Shown piece after piece: positions 36,293 to 46,010 of a DNA stretch of 60,211 bases. This DNA is from Pseudomonadota bacterium (GTDB lineage: Bacteria; Pseudomonadota; Gammaproteobacteria; Steroidobacterales; Steroidobacteraceae), in assembly GCA_021843755.1 (NCBI GenBank), contig JAKBWB010000072.1, positions 1 to 60,211 on the forward strand, in the 5' to 3' direction. The notes under the pieces are model-generated. The model ran no database searches and had not been told where the DNA came from. It was given only the letters and a program-made list of their open reading frames with translations. Position 1 is the stretch's first letter. The number at the start of each line of letters is the position of its first letter. Position numbers and translations under genes: made by a program.

Positions 36293-37318
36293 ATGATCGG
36301 CACCGGACCGCTCCCCCAATCCGCTCCCGCCCCGGAATCGGCCCAACCGGGCGCGGCGGCGCTGACCGCCTTCTCGCGCCTGCGCGACTATCTGCGCAGC
36401 CAGATCCTCGGCCAGGAGGCGCTGGTGGAGCGGCTGCTGGTGGCCCTGCTCAGCGACGGCCACCTGCTGGTCGAAGGCCCGCCGGGTCTTGCCAAGACGC
36501 GCGCCGTCAAGGCGCTGGCGCACGGCGTGGAGGCCGATTTCCAACGCGTTCAGTTCACGCCGGACCTGCTGCCGGCGGACCTGACGGGATCGGAGATCTA
36601 CCGGCCGGAAGAGGCCACTTTTCGCTTCCAACGGGGACCGCTCTTTCACAACGTGATTCTCGCCGACGAAATCAATCGCGCGCCGGCGAAGGTCCAATCG
36701 GCGCTGCTCGAGGCCATGGCCGAGCGCCAGATCAGCGTCGGTGCGGCGACCTACCCGCTGCCGCCGCTGTTCATGGTGATGGCGACTCAAAACCCCATCG
36801 AGCAGGAGGGCACTTATCCACTGCCCGAGGCACAGCTCGACCGCTTCATGCTGCATGTGCGCATCGACTACCCCGACCGCGCCACGACGCTCAAGGTGAT
36901 GGCGCTGGCGCGCAGCGAAGCGATCAGTCAGCGCGAGCTGCCGCCGCCAACGCAGCGGATGAGCCAGCAGACGGTCTTCGAGGCGCGGCGCGCGGCGCTC
37001 GACCTGACGCTCGCCGATCCGGTCGCCGACTACATCGCCGCACTGGTCGATGCAACACGCCGGCCCGAGCCCTACAGCGCGCAGCTGCGTCAGTGGCTGC
37101 GCTGGGGCGCGAGCCCGCGTGCGGCGATCGCGATCGAGCGTGGCGCGCGCGCGCGCGCGTGGCTCGATGGACGCGATTTCGTCACGCCCGAGGATGTACA
37201 GGCCATCGCTCCGGACGCGCTGCGTCATCGGCTGCTCATCGACTACACCGCGCAGGCGCAGGGCGTCACCGCCGAAGCCTGCGTCAACGAGCTGCTGGGC
37301 CGGGTGCCGGCTCCGTGA
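36293..37318 (+). CDS. MoxR-family AAA+ ATPase
   Basis: 341 residues. Walker A GPPGLAKT near residue 65, Walker B ILADEIN near 125, sensor 1 ATQNPIEQEGTYPLPEAQLDRF near 165-185, and the lid domain to the end. MoxR ATPases act as chaperones with VWA proteins, inserting metal or remodelling partners. The start MIGTGPLPQ is supported by GGAGG nine bases upstream. First gene of the MoxR-DUF58-DUF4381-VWA-VWA-TPR-BatD operon; the next gene starts 4 bases after its stop. Confidence 0.93.
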   Translation: MIGTGPLPQSAPAPESAQPGAAALTAFSRLRDYLRSQILGQEALVERLLVALLSDGHLLVEGPPGLAKTRAVKALAHGVEADFQRVQFTPDLLPADLTGSEIYRPEEATFRFQRGPLFHNVILADEINRAPAKVQSALLEAMAERQISVGAATYPLPPLFMVMATQNPIEQEGTYPLPEAQLDRFMLHVRIDYPDRATTLKVMALARSEAISQRELPPPTQRMSQQTVFEARRAALDLTLADPVADYIAALVDATRRPEPYSAQLRQWLRWGASPRAAIAIERGARARAWLDGRDFVTPEDVQAIAPDALRHRLLIDYTAQAQGVTAEACVNELLGRVPAP

Positions 37319-37322
37319 GGCG

Positions 37323-38222
37323 ATGACGACCCCGACCCTGGCGGACTTGTTGACACTACGCGGCGCGGCGCACGGCCTGACCCTGCGGGGACGCCGGCAC
37401 GCGCGCGCTGCGCTGATCGGCGTGCACTCCAGTGCGCAGCGCGGCCGAGGCTTGGAGTTCCAGGAGGTCCGACCCTACACCGCCGGGGATGATCCCCGCA
37501 GCATCGACTGGCGGGTCACCGCGCGGCGGGGACGGCCGCATACCAAGCTTTATCGCGAGGAACGCGAACGGCCCGTGTGGCTGCTGGCCGACCTGCAGCC
37601 GGGCACATTCTTCGGCAGCCGCCGGCAACTGAAGTCGACGCTCATCGTGCGGACCGCGGCGCTGCTCGCCTGGGTCGCCGCGCTCGGCGGCGACCGGATC
37701 GGCGCGGTGATCGCCGGCGGCACCGGCGTGCGCGTGCTGCCGGCGCGCGGGCGGCTCGAGGGCGTGCTGCCGCTGCTCGAGGCAGTGCTGGAAGCGCAGC
37801 CGGCGGCGCCGGCCCAGCCGGCCCCGCAGTTGCTCGGCGAGGCGGTGCGCGCGCTGGGAGCGGTGGTCCGTCCCGGCAGTCAGGTGCTCGCGGTCAGCGA
37901 TTTCTGCGGTGCCGGCGGTCCCGATGAGGATCACTGGATACCGATTGCGCGCCACAACGACGTCAGGCTCTACTGGATCACCGACCCGCTCGAGTCCAAC
38001 GGCCTGCCTCCGGGACGCTTCCGGGCGGGACTGCCCGGCCGCGTGGTGGTGCTCGATGGACAGCGTGTGCGCGATGCATGGCGCGCCGCATGGCAGACGC
38101 GCGAGCGGCACGTCACCGAGCTCTCGCAGCGCCTTGCCGCGCCCGTCGTGCGGCTCGACACGTCAGAGAGCGTCGAAACCGTCCTACGCCCCGTGCTTTT
38201 GCGAGGACTGCCGGCGGCATGA
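37323..38222 (+). CDS. DUF58 domain protein
   Basis: 299 residues. The DUF58 signature is 'GRGLEFQEVRPYTAGDDPRSIDWRVTARRGRPHTKLYREERER' (split here for reference, residues about 39-81), followed by a degenerate VWA-like fold (LADLQPGTFF; VLAVSDFCG). DUF58 proteins accompany MoxR in Bat operons; their biochemical role is unknown. Coupled to the next gene by ATGA. Confidence 0.9.
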   Translation: MTTPTLADLLTLRGAAHGLTLRGRRHARAALIGVHSSAQRGRGLEFQEVRPYTAGDDPRSIDWRVTARRGRPHTKLYREERERPVWLLADLQPGTFFGSRRQLKSTLIVRTAALLAWVAALGGDRIGAVIAGGTGVRVLPARGRLEGVLPLLEAVLEAQPAAPAQPAPQLLGEAVRALGAVVRPGSQVLAVSDFCGAGGPDEDHWIPIARHNDVRLYWITDPLESNGLPPGRFRAGLPGRVVVLDGQRVRDAWRAAWQTRERHVTELSQRLAAPVVRLDTSESVETVLRPVLLRGLPAA

Positions 38223-38749
38223 ATCCCAATTGGCTCAGCGAGCTTGCGCCGCCGCACGCGCCACCGCCGCCAGGCTGGTGGCCGCCGGCTCCAGGCTGGT
38301 GGATACTGGCGGCACTGGCGGCGGCGCTTGCCGGCGGCGCGCTGTGGCGGTGGCGCAGCCCGCGGCGCAGGCTGCGCCGTGTGGCGCTGCGCGAGCTACG
38401 GCGCATCGGCTCGGCCGATGTGGATCTGCGGCACAGCGCCAGGGCCATCGAGAATTTGCTGCGACGCTACGCGATAGCCGTGTTCGGCCGCGAGCGGGTC
38501 GCCCGCCTTACCGGTGAGGCGTGGCTTGCATTTCTGGCGACCGAGGGCGGCGCGCCGCTCGCCGGTGAGAGCGGACGACGTTTGCTCAGCACGGCGTTCG
38601 GCGGCAAAGCCTATGACGAGCGCCCAAGCTGGCTGGCGGGCGCCGACGCCTTCGTGCGCTGCGCGGGGCGCGCCGCCCGGGCCCGGCGCAGGAGGAAACG
38701 ATCCGCGGTGGCCGCGGCGCAGCGCAGTGCACAGGGAGGGCGGCCCTAG
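38219..38749 (+). CDS. DUF4381 membrane protein
   Basis: 176 residues. A Pro/Trp-rich N-terminus (LAPPHAPPPPGWWPPAPGWW) precedes one transmembrane helix (about 29-45), then a cytosolic helical region with ALRELRRIG and the ALNxLLRRYAIAVFGRE-like segment typical of DUF4381. The last 25 residues are Arg/Ala-rich. Overlaps both neighbours (ATGA and TAGTG). Probable inner-membrane partner of the VWA proteins. Confidence 0.82.
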   Translation: MNPNWLSELAPPHAPPPPGWWPPAPGWWILAALAAALAGGALWRWRSPRRRLRRVALRELRRIGSADVDLRHSARAIENLLRRYAIAVFGRERVARLTGEAWLAFLATEGGAPLAGESGRRLLSTAFGGKAYDERPSWLAGADAFVRCAGRAARARRRRKRSAVAAAQRSAQGGRP

Positions 38750-39714
38750 TGTTCCACTTCGCATGGCCGTGGATGGCGCTGCTCGCGCCGCTACCCTGGC
38801 TGCTGCGCCGCATCCTGCCGACGAGCGAGCCGCGCGGCGCGGCGCTGTACCTGCCGATGGCCATCGAGGTGGCCGACGCGGGCACCGGTAGGCCGCGGAC
38901 CTCGCGTGCCGATGGCGCGCTGCTCTCGGTCATCTGGGCACTGTTGGTGCTCGCGGCCATGCGGCCGCAGTGGTTGGGCGCACCCATACCGATTCACACC
39001 GAAGGGCGTCAGATCATTCTGGCCATCGACTGCTCGGGCTCCATGGCCACCCAGGACATGGGCGGACACGAGTCGCGCCTGCAGGTCGTGCAGCAGGTCG
39101 CCGGGCGGTTCATCGATCACAGCCAGGGGGATCAAGTCGGGCTCATCCTCTTCGGCACCCGTCCCTACCTGCAGGCCCCGCTGACGACGGATCTGCGCAC
39201 GGTGCACCGCTTCCTCGATGAGGCGATGGTCGGCGTCGCCGGGCCCGAGACCGCAATCGGGGATGCCATCGGCCTGGCGATCAAGACTTTGCGGCAGGTC
39301 GACCACGGCGCGCACACCCCGCACCAACCCGTCATGATCCTGCTCACCGACGGAGGCAACAACACCGGAGTCATGCCGCCGATCGAAGCGGCGCATCTGG
39401 CGGCGCAGACCGGTCTGCGCATCGACACGATCGGGGTCGGCGCGGCGGTCCACCGGACGATGTTCGGTTTCAGCGGCAACACTGCCCTGAACACGAAGCT
39501 GCTGAAGAGGATCGCCCGCATAACCGGCGGGCGGTATTTCCGCGCCACCAACCGCGGTGCGCTGCGCGCGGTGTACCGGCAAATCGACCGGCTCGACCCG
39601 GTCACCGCCAATCGGCAGTGGCTGCGCCCGGCGACCGAATGGTTCGCGCTGCCGCTGGCGCTGGCTCTGCTGCTGAGCGTGCCGGCCGCGTGGCGCATGA
39701 CGGAGCGAGTCTGA
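38749..39714 (+). CDS. VWA-domain membrane protein (BatA-like)
   Basis: 321 residues. Two N-terminal helices (about 5-22 and 58-72), a von Willebrand factor A domain (about 86-285) and a C-terminal helix (about 300-316). The metal-ion-dependent adhesion site is intact: DCSGS (D94, S96, S98), with the later T and D in LLTDGGNN. GTG start overlapping the previous stop by one base. Its partner is probably MoxR. Confidence 0.9.
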   Translation: MFHFAWPWMALLAPLPWLLRRILPTSEPRGAALYLPMAIEVADAGTGRPRTSRADGALLSVIWALLVLAAMRPQWLGAPIPIHTEGRQIILAIDCSGSMATQDMGGHESRLQVVQQVAGRFIDHSQGDQVGLILFGTRPYLQAPLTTDLRTVHRFLDEAMVGVAGPETAIGDAIGLAIKTLRQVDHGAHTPHQPVMILLTDGGNNTGVMPPIEAAHLAAQTGLRIDTIGVGAAVHRTMFGFSGNTALNTKLLKRIARITGGRYFRATNRGALRAVYRQIDRLDPVTANRQWLRPATEWFALPLALALLLSVPAAWRMTERV

Positions 39715-39718
39715 CCTC

Positions 39719-40708
39719 ATGCCGCGTGGCTTGCACTTGCTGCATCCGCTGTACCTGCTGGCGCTGTTGCCTCTGTGGGCGCTCGCGCTGTGGCTGGCTC
39801 GCCGCCGTGCACGCGACGGCGCCTGGCTGCGCCACATCGATGCCGAGCTCCTGGCGCGGTTGCGCTTGCGCGGCAGTGGCGGCGGCCGCTCGCCGTGGCC
39901 GTTGGTCGTCGCGCTCTGGACATTCTCGGTGGTGGCGCTCGCCGGACCGAGCTGGCAGCGGCAGGTCACGCCGGCTTATCGGCTGCCCGCGGCATGGGTG
40001 ATTGCCCTGCAGCTGTCGCCCTCGATGGAGGCCCGCGACGTCGTACCGACCCGCATCGCGCGGGCCCGCTTCGCCATCGACAGTCTGCTCTCCGCGGCGC
40101 ACGATGCGCGCGTCGGACTCGTCGCCTTCGCCGGTGACGCCTATACGGTTGCGCCGCTGACCGACGACGTCGACACGGTGCGCAACCTCAGTCGCGTGCT
40201 CTCTCCGGATCTGATGCCGGAGCACGGCGCCCGCCTCGCCCCGGCACTGGAGAAGGCCGCGCGGCTGCTCGACACATGGAAAGGTCACGACCGACAGATC
40301 GTCGTGCTGATGGATGGCGTGACTGACCCGGCGCGCGCGATGATGACCGCCGAGCGGCTGCACCGTGCGGGCATCGACGTGAATGTGGTCGGCGTCGGAA
40401 CCCCAGAGGGAGCGCCCGCACCCAACGGCAATGGCGGATTCGAGCGCGTGCCAGACGGCAAGATCATCATGACGCGACTGCAACCGGCGGTTCTGCGGCG
40501 CATCGCCGCGGCGGGCGGCGGCGAGTTCGTGACGGTGAATCAATTGCCGCTGCTGATCGACGGACTGCATGCGGCGGGACTGAGCAGCCTTGGGCGGGCA
40601 CAGCGCGCCCCGCACGTGCGCCTTGCAAGCTGGCTGAACGACGGTATCTGGCTGCTGCCGCTGATTCTGCTGCTCGGCGCGCTTGCGGGGCGACGGGGGT
40701 GGACCTGA
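39719..40708 (+). CDS. VWA-domain membrane protein (BatB-like) with degenerate MIDAS
   Basis: 329 residues with the same layout as the preceding gene: helices at about 8-26 and 60-78, a VWA domain, and a C-terminal helix (about 308-322). The first metal-site motif reads QLSPS (98-102) instead of DxSxS, so the coordinating Asp is replaced by Gln. The later VLMDGVTD motif is kept. Metal binding by this subunit is therefore doubtful. Starts 4 bases after the first VWA gene. Confidence 0.87.
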   Translation: MPRGLHLLHPLYLLALLPLWALALWLARRRARDGAWLRHIDAELLARLRLRGSGGGRSPWPLVVALWTFSVVALAGPSWQRQVTPAYRLPAAWVIALQLSPSMEARDVVPTRIARARFAIDSLLSAAHDARVGLVAFAGDAYTVAPLTDDVDTVRNLSRVLSPDLMPEHGARLAPALEKAARLLDTWKGHDRQIVVLMDGVTDPARAMMTAERLHRAGIDVNVVGVGTPEGAPAPNGNGGFERVPDGKIIMTRLQPAVLRRIAAAGGGEFVTVNQLPLLIDGLHAAGLSSLGRAQRAPHVRLASWLNDGIWLLPLILLLGALAGRRGWT

Positions 40709-40710
40709 CG

Positions 40711-41703
40711 ATGCGCGCGACGGTTTTGCTCATCCTGGGGTTCCTGGTCTGCACACCGGCCTTCGCGGGCGTGTGGACCAGTCTGTGGCGAACCCCCGAT
40801 CAGCAGGGCGAGGCGCTGCTTGCCGCCGGTCAGCCGGCCAAGGCGGCCCGGCGCTTCTCCAATCCGCAGCTGAAGGCATACGCGGACCTGCGCGCCGGAC
40901 GCTACGGCGCGGCGGCACGCCTGCTTGCGCCGCTGACGGATCCGACTTCCGAATACAACCGCGGCAATGCGCTGGTGCACTTGGGTCATCTGCATCAGGC
41001 GCTCGCGGCCTACGATGCGGCCTTGAAGCAGGCACCGCACGACGCTGACATCCGGCACAACCGCGACTTGGTCGAGCGCATGCTGGCGCAGCAGCCGCCG
41101 CCGCGCTCACGCAACTCCGGGCGCGGCGGCGCCCAGCGCCACGCCTCGGGCAAGTCCCAGGGTAGACCAGGGCATGGCCCGCAGCGCAACGCCGCTCACG
41201 GCGCAAGCCAGGCGGAGCGCTCGGCCCAGTCCCGCGCGGACGGCCGTGGCTCGAGCCGGCCGGGCCGCAGCGGCGGCCCGGGGACGGCCGCAGGCAAGCC
41301 AGGGCCCCGCTCCGCCCCTGCGCGCGGCACGACCGGCACAGGTGAGCATCGAGAGCAGAGAGTTCGCGCGCGCGATCAGTCGGGCGAGCGCGCGGGGGCG
41401 CGGCGGCGCAGTCCCGGTCAGGCACGCCGTGACGCGGCGCTCGCAGCCGCGCTGGCCCGTCCAAAGGCGGCGCACGGTACCCGCCAGCCCGTGCGCGCCA
41501 GCCGTGCAGATGGATCGCATCACGGCGCGCACCGCCTCGTGGCCCGCACAAGCGGGATGCGCTCCCGGCCGCCGAAGCCTGTAAGCGAGAAAACCCTGGC
41601 CCTGGAGCAGTGGCTGCGACAACTGCCGAACAACCCGGCCGGACTGCTGCGCCGCGAATTTCTGATCAAATACACGATGCGCCACCGCGGGACGGAGCCA
41701 TGA
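40711..41703 (+). CDS. TPR protein (BatC-like) with long low-complexity linker
   Basis: 330 residues. Signal peptide MRATVLLILGFLVCTPAFA, then tetratricopeptide repeats (about 30-125; the clearest unit is SEYNRGNALVHLGHLHQALAAYDAALKQAP, residues about 82-111). A linker of about 150 residues is extremely rich in Arg, Ser, Gly, Ala, Gln and Pro, and a short C-terminal segment is conserved-looking (ALEQWLRQLPNNPAGLLRREF), as in Bat TPR proteins. A GTG at 40699 is an alternative start. Overlaps batD by ATGA. Confidence 0.8.
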   Translation: MRATVLLILGFLVCTPAFAGVWTSLWRTPDQQGEALLAAGQPAKAARRFSNPQLKAYADLRAGRYGAAARLLAPLTDPTSEYNRGNALVHLGHLHQALAAYDAALKQAPHDADIRHNRDLVERMLAQQPPPRSRNSGRGGAQRHASGKSQGRPGHGPQRNAAHGASQAERSAQSRADGRGSSRPGRSGGPGTAAGKPGPRSAPARGTTGTGEHREQRVRARDQSGERAGARRRSPGQARRDAALAAALARPKAAHGTRQPVRASRADGSHHGAHRLVARTSGMRSRPPKPVSEKTLALEQWLRQLPNNPAGLLRREFLIKYTMRHRGTEP

Positions 41704-43463
41704 AGGGGCGGGTTGCGGGCGCGGTGCTGGCACTGTGCCTGGGGGTGCTCGCCGTGCCGGCTCGAGCGGCGGTCACAGCCCGGCTCAGCAGCTCGCAGGT
41801 CACGCCGGGCAGCACCGTTCAGTTGACACTGCGATACGACGGTCTAACCACCAGCGAACCGGATCTGGCGCCGCTGCGCCGGAATTTCGACATCCTGGGC
41901 ACCAGTTCCAGCACCAGCGTACAGATCGGCACCGGCGGCACCATGGACAGCACCGAGGTCGACCTGACATTGGCGCCGAAGCACGCGGGCCGGTTGACGA
42001 TCCCGCCGCTCGCCTGGGACGGGCAGCGCAGTCCGGCACTGACGCTCACCGTATCCGGCTCGAGTTCGGCCGCGGCGCCAGACGCCGGCACGACCGCGCC
42101 TCCCGCGATCTTCATCGTCAGTCACGTCACGCCCGCACATCCGTATGTGCAGTCACAGGTACGGCTGACCGTTCAGATCTTCACGGACGAGCAGCTTTAT
42201 CACGGCACCCTCGATTTCTCGGGCCATGGTGCGGCCCTGGTGAAACAGATCGGCACGGATCACTACGCGAGCACGATGCGCGACGGCCGGCCCTATCAAG
42301 TCATCACGCGTCGCTACGTATTGTTTCCGCTGCGCAGCGGCACGGTGCATCTGGCCGGCCCGGTGCTCGACGGGCAGGTCGCCGTGACGCAGAGCGCCTC
42401 GCCCTGGAGCGGCAGCTTCGGCAGCTTCTTCGGCCAACTGGTCCAGAGCACCCGGCCGATCGAGGTCCACGGTGATCCGATCGTGCTGTCGGTGCGGCCG
42501 CGACCGCCAGGCCAGAGGAGCGGTTACTGGCTGCCGGCCCGGCAGGTCACACTGTCCGCGCAGTGGAGCCCCACCACCCTGCGCGCGCAAGCCGGCAATC
42601 CACTCACCGTCACGCTCCATCTGCGGGCAACCGGGCTGACGGCCGGGCAGTTGCCCAACCTCACGCACCTGATCACGCCACCGGCCGGGCTCTCGACCTA
42701 CCCCGACCAGCCCAGACTCCGTAACACGATGCAGGGCGGAGAGATGGTCGGCGAGCGTGATCAGACCCTTGCGTTCATTGCCAACCGGGCGGGCCATTAC
42801 TCGCTGCCGCCGATCACGATCCATTGGTGGGACACGCGCACGAACCAGGCCCGCACCGCCAGCATTCCGGGGCGGACCCTGACGGTCCTTGCCGCTCCCA
42901 GCGGCACTCCCGCAGCCGCCTCGCCGCTCGGCAGGGTGCCTGCGCCCGCCGCGCGCAGCGAATCACCTCATCCGGCAGCAAGCGCCGGCCGCGCCGCGCC
43001 CCGGAATGCGAGCGCCAGCGCGGCGCTCAGGCGCTGGCAATGGGTGAGCGCGGGGCTGGCCGCGCTGTGGCTGGCAACGATCGGCGCATGGCTCGCAACG
43101 GGCTGGGTCCGGCGCCACCGCCGCGCCGCGCCAGCCCCTGTCGAGCGCGCCGTCCGACTCGATCCGGCGCGCGCGCGCGCGGCGTTTCGCGCCGCCTGTG
43201 CCCGCAACGACCCCGTGGCGGCCCGGCACCATCTGCTGCTTTGGGCATCGAGCGCGTGGAACACTCCGCAGACCAGACTTAGCACGATCGCCCGTGCGAT
43301 CAGCCGACCGGAACTCACCGAGCGGCTGCGCGAGCTCGAGCGTGCGTGCTTCGGCGGCGGGAGCTGGAAGGGCGAGGCGCTGGCGCAGGAACTCACCGAG
43401 CTCGCGTCGCGCTCCCCGCCTGGGCATCCGCGCGATGAGCCGCTGCCTCCCCTGTACTCCTAA
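41700..43463 (+). CDS. BatD-family protein
   Basis: 587 residues. Signal peptide (1-24, ending ARA), then an extracytoplasmic BatD region of beta-sandwich repeats (VTPGSTVQLTLRYDG; RRNFDILGTSSSTSVQIG, the typical 'F.I...S....Q...G' block). A transmembrane helix lies near 450-475 (WVSAGLAALWLATIGAWLATGWV), with a cytosolic C-terminal helical domain. Last gene of the Bat-type operon; convergent with pyrE, with 24 bases between. Confidence 0.88.
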   Translation: MKGRVAGAVLALCLGVLAVPARAAVTARLSSSQVTPGSTVQLTLRYDGLTTSEPDLAPLRRNFDILGTSSSTSVQIGTGGTMDSTEVDLTLAPKHAGRLTIPPLAWDGQRSPALTLTVSGSSSAAAPDAGTTAPPAIFIVSHVTPAHPYVQSQVRLTVQIFTDEQLYHGTLDFSGHGAALVKQIGTDHYASTMRDGRPYQVITRRYVLFPLRSGTVHLAGPVLDGQVAVTQSASPWSGSFGSFFGQLVQSTRPIEVHGDPIVLSVRPRPPGQRSGYWLPARQVTLSAQWSPTTLRAQAGNPLTVTLHLRATGLTAGQLPNLTHLITPPAGLSTYPDQPRLRNTMQGGEMVGERDQTLAFIANRAGHYSLPPITIHWWDTRTNQARTASIPGRTLTVLAAPSGTPAAASPLGRVPAPAARSESPHPAASAGRAAPRNASASAALRRWQWVSAGLAALWLATIGAWLATGWVRRHRRAAPAPVERAVRLDPARARAAFRAACARNDPVAARHHLLLWASSAWNTPQTRLSTIARAISRPELTERLRELERACFGGGSWKGEALAQELTELASRSPPGHPRDEPLPPLYS

Positions 43464-43487
43464 GCGCGGCATCGAGTTGGATGAGCC

Positions 43488-44141
43488 CTAGGCCAACCCG
43501 TAGCGCGCCCGGTAGGCCTCGAGCGCCGCGAGCTGCCCGGCCGTGATGCCGTGTGCATCGGGACGTGCAAGCGCCTCGATCAGCTCCGCCAGCGTGAGCA
43601 CGCTCAGGCACTTCACGCCGTGCTCCTGCTCGATCTCCTGTGTCGCGCTCAGCGCGCCCTGCCCGCGCTCCTGCCGGTCCAGGGCGAACACGCACCCGAC
43701 CGGGCGGGCACCGGCGGCGCGGATCAACTCCAGGGACTCGCGGACCGCGGTGCCTGCGGTCACCACGTCATCCACGATCAGCACCCGCCCCTGCAGGGGG
43801 GCGCCGATCACCCGGCCGCCTTCACCGTGGTCCTTGGCTTCCTTGCGGTTGAACGCATACGGCACACTGCGGCCATGATGCTCGAACAGTGCGGCGGCCG
43901 TCGCAGCCGCGAGCGCGATGCCCTTGTAGGCTGGCCCGAACAGCATGTCGAACGGGAGGCGGGATTGGGTGATCGCCGCTGCGTAGCAGCGCCCGAGTAC
44001 GGCAATCGCCTCGCCGTCGCTGAACAGGCCGGCATTGAAGAAATACGGGCTCTCACGCCCGGATTTGAGCCTGAACGAGCCGAAGCACAGCGCCTGGCGC
44101 GACAGGGCGAGCTCGATGAATCTGAGCTGATGATCTTGCAT
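43488..44141 (-). CDS. pyrE: Orotate phosphoribosyltransferase
   Basis: 217 residues. Makes orotidine 5'-phosphate from orotate and PRPP (pyrimidine synthesis). Begins [19 protein letters not shown] and continues [16 protein letters not shown], as in E. coli PyrE. The PRPP motif [13 protein letters not shown] and the catalytic-loop region [13 protein letters not shown] are present. The ATG at 44141 gives the family start; another at 44153 would add four residues. Divergent from the AmpG-like gene across about 60 bases. Confidence 0.96.
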   Translation of the reverse strand: MQDHQLRFIELALSRQALCFGSFRLKSGRESPYFFNAGLFSDGEAIAVLGRCYAAAITQSRLPFDMLFGPAYKGIALAAATAAALFEHHGRSVPYAFNRKEAKDHGEGGRVIGAPLQGRVLIVDDVVTAGTAVRESLELIRAAGARPVGCVFALDRQERGQGALSATQEIEQEHGVKCLSVLTLAELIEALARPDAHGITAGQLAALEAYRARYGLA

Positions 44142-44203
44142 AGCGAATATCATTGCCTCATGCGCACCCACCTCGTCAACCGCCGCGGCACGGATCACAG
44201 GCT

Positions 44204-45631
44204 GTGAGCCCGCGGAATGCGCCGACCCGGCCCACCGGGGCACTCGGGCGCTGGTGGAGCGCGCTCGAGATCTACCGGCAGCGCAGCGTGATCACGATGC
44301 TGTTCTTCGGTTTCTCGAGCGGATTGCCGTTCCTGCTGGTGTTTTCGACGCTGTCGATGTGGCTGCGCCAGTCGGGGATCGAGCTGTCGACGATCGGCAT
44401 GATCTCGTGGGTGGGCTTCGCGTATTCGTTCGAATTCGTATTCTCGCCGTTCGTCGACCGGTGGGAGTTGCCGCTGCTGCACCGGCTGCTGGGCCGGCGA
44501 CGCTCCTGGATGCTGTTGGCGCAGGTCGGCATCGCGATCGGTCTGGCCCGGCTCGCCACGGCCGATCCGACCACCAGCATCGCCTCGATGGCGGTCGCGG
44601 CTTTGTTCGTGGCCTGCTGCTCGGCGACGCAGGACGTCGCCATGAACGCCTGGCGCATCGAATCGGCCCCGGGGCGGATGCAAGGCCCCATGGTGGGGGC
44701 TTACGAAGTCGGTTACAACGTCGGGATGATCGCGGCGGCCGCCGGCGCCCTCTCGGTCGCCTCCGGCTTCGGCTGGCATGTCAGTTACGGCGTCATGGCG
44801 GCCCTGATGAGCGTCGGTATCGCCACCACCCTGTTGGCCAGAGAGCCTCGGGCCGTCGTGACCCGCGAGGAGCAGCAGCGTGAGGCGCGCGTCATCGAGT
44901 GGCTGGAGCGCCGTGCTCACTGGCCCCGCTCGCTGCGCAAGATCGGGGAGTGGTTCATCGGCGCGGTCATCTGTCCGCTGACCGACTTCTTCGGCCGATA
45001 CGGCCTGCGCTTCGCGCTGCCCTGCGTGGCGTTCATCGGACTGTACGAAATGAACGAATTCATCATGGGCGCGATGACCGGACCGTTCTACATTGCCCAT
45101 CACTACACCCTCGATCAGATTGCGCTGGTGGTGAAGGTGTACGGATTCTCCCTGTCGATCGCCGGCGTATTCATTGCCGGCGCACTGGTGGCGCGCATCG
45201 GCCTGGCACGCTCGCTGCTGATCGGCGGCGCGCTGGCGGTGGTCTCGAATCTGAGCTATTCGTTCCTCGCCACGACCCACACGCCGACGCTGCTCGGACT
45301 CGGTTTCGCCAACGGCCTGGACAACCTCGCGCGCTCGGTCGAAGGAGTGGCGCTGATCGCGTTCATGTCCAGCCTCACCAGCTCGAAATACACCGCCACC
45401 CAGTACGCGCTGTTCGCCTCGCTTTACGCCCTGCCCGGCAAGATCTCCGAGGGCGTTTCCGGTTTCGTGGTCCAGCGGATCGGCTACCCTCACTTCTTCC
45501 TGCTCACCGCGGGTCTCGGCATCCCGGGATTGCTGCTGCTCGCGTGGCTCTGGCACAGCGTCCCACGAGCAAGCGCATCGCAGGCGCGCGAGGATCGTGG
45601 GACACCGGAACGCTGCGATGCCGCCGAGTGA
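44204..45631 (+). CDS. AmpG-like MFS transporter
   Basis: 475 residues, about 12-14 transmembrane helices. The N-terminus [38 protein letters not shown] and [19 protein letters not shown] are typical of AmpG muropeptide permeases (GlcNAc-anhydroMurNAc peptides for cell-wall recycling). GTG start chosen; a weak GGATCACAGG lies upstream. The last 14 bases overlap the Rieske gene. The muropeptide substrate is inferred from family. Confidence 0.85.
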   Translation: MSPRNAPTRPTGALGRWWSALEIYRQRSVITMLFFGFSSGLPFLLVFSTLSMWLRQSGIELSTIGMISWVGFAYSFEFVFSPFVDRWELPLLHRLLGRRRSWMLLAQVGIAIGLARLATADPTTSIASMAVAALFVACCSATQDVAMNAWRIESAPGRMQGPMVGAYEVGYNVGMIAAAAGALSVASGFGWHVSYGVMAALMSVGIATTLLAREPRAVVTREEQQREARVIEWLERRAHWPRSLRKIGEWFIGAVICPLTDFFGRYGLRFALPCVAFIGLYEMNEFIMGAMTGPFYIAHHYTLDQIALVVKVYGFSLSIAGVFIAGALVARIGLARSLLIGGALAVVSNLSYSFLATTHTPTLLGLGFANGLDNLARSVEGVALIAFMSSLTSSKYTATQYALFASLYALPGKISEGVSGFVVQRIGYPHFFLLTAGLGIPGLLLLAWLWHSVPRASASQAREDRGTPERCDAAE

Positions 45632-46007
45632 AATCGATCTGGCGCGCGTCGTCTGTCGCCTCGCGCAGCTCGAGGAGCACGGCGCGCGGGCATTCACCAT
45701 CGGCGGCGGAGACTGGCCACTGCGCGGGTTCGTGGTCGAATACGGTGGCGGCGTGCGCGGCTACGTGAATCACTGCCCGCACGCGGGTCATCCGCTCGAT
45801 CTGCTCCCGCATCGGTTCCTGACACCCGACCGGACGCTCATCGTGTGCGCCTCGCACGGCGCGCTGTTCGAGCGAAACCTGGGGCAGTGTGTCGCGGGAC
45901 CCTGCGCGGGCCAATCACTCCGGGCGATTCCGCTGCAGATCGTGGACGGCCTGGTGCTCCTGGCGCCCGAAGCGGACATCGCGGCGCTCGCAGCCATGAG
46001 CCCTTGA
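45618..46007 (+). CDS. Small Rieske-type 2Fe-2S protein
   Basis: 129 residues. Rieske motifs are CPH (C53, H55) and CASH (C77, H80), spaced 21 residues apart, so the [2Fe-2S] cluster with two Cys and two His should form. No signal peptide or transmembrane helix: a soluble ferredoxin-like electron carrier, or the ferredoxin part of an oxygenase. Overlaps the end of the AmpG-like gene by 14 bases. Convergent with the next gene, three bases apart. The partner is unknown. Confidence 0.88.
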   Translation: MPPSEIDLARVVCRLAQLEEHGARAFTIGGGDWPLRGFVVEYGGGVRGYVNHCPHAGHPLDLLPHRFLTPDRTLIVCASHGALFERNLGQCVAGPCAGQSLRAIPLQIVDGLVLLAPEADIAALAAMSP

Positions 46008-46010
46008 GGC

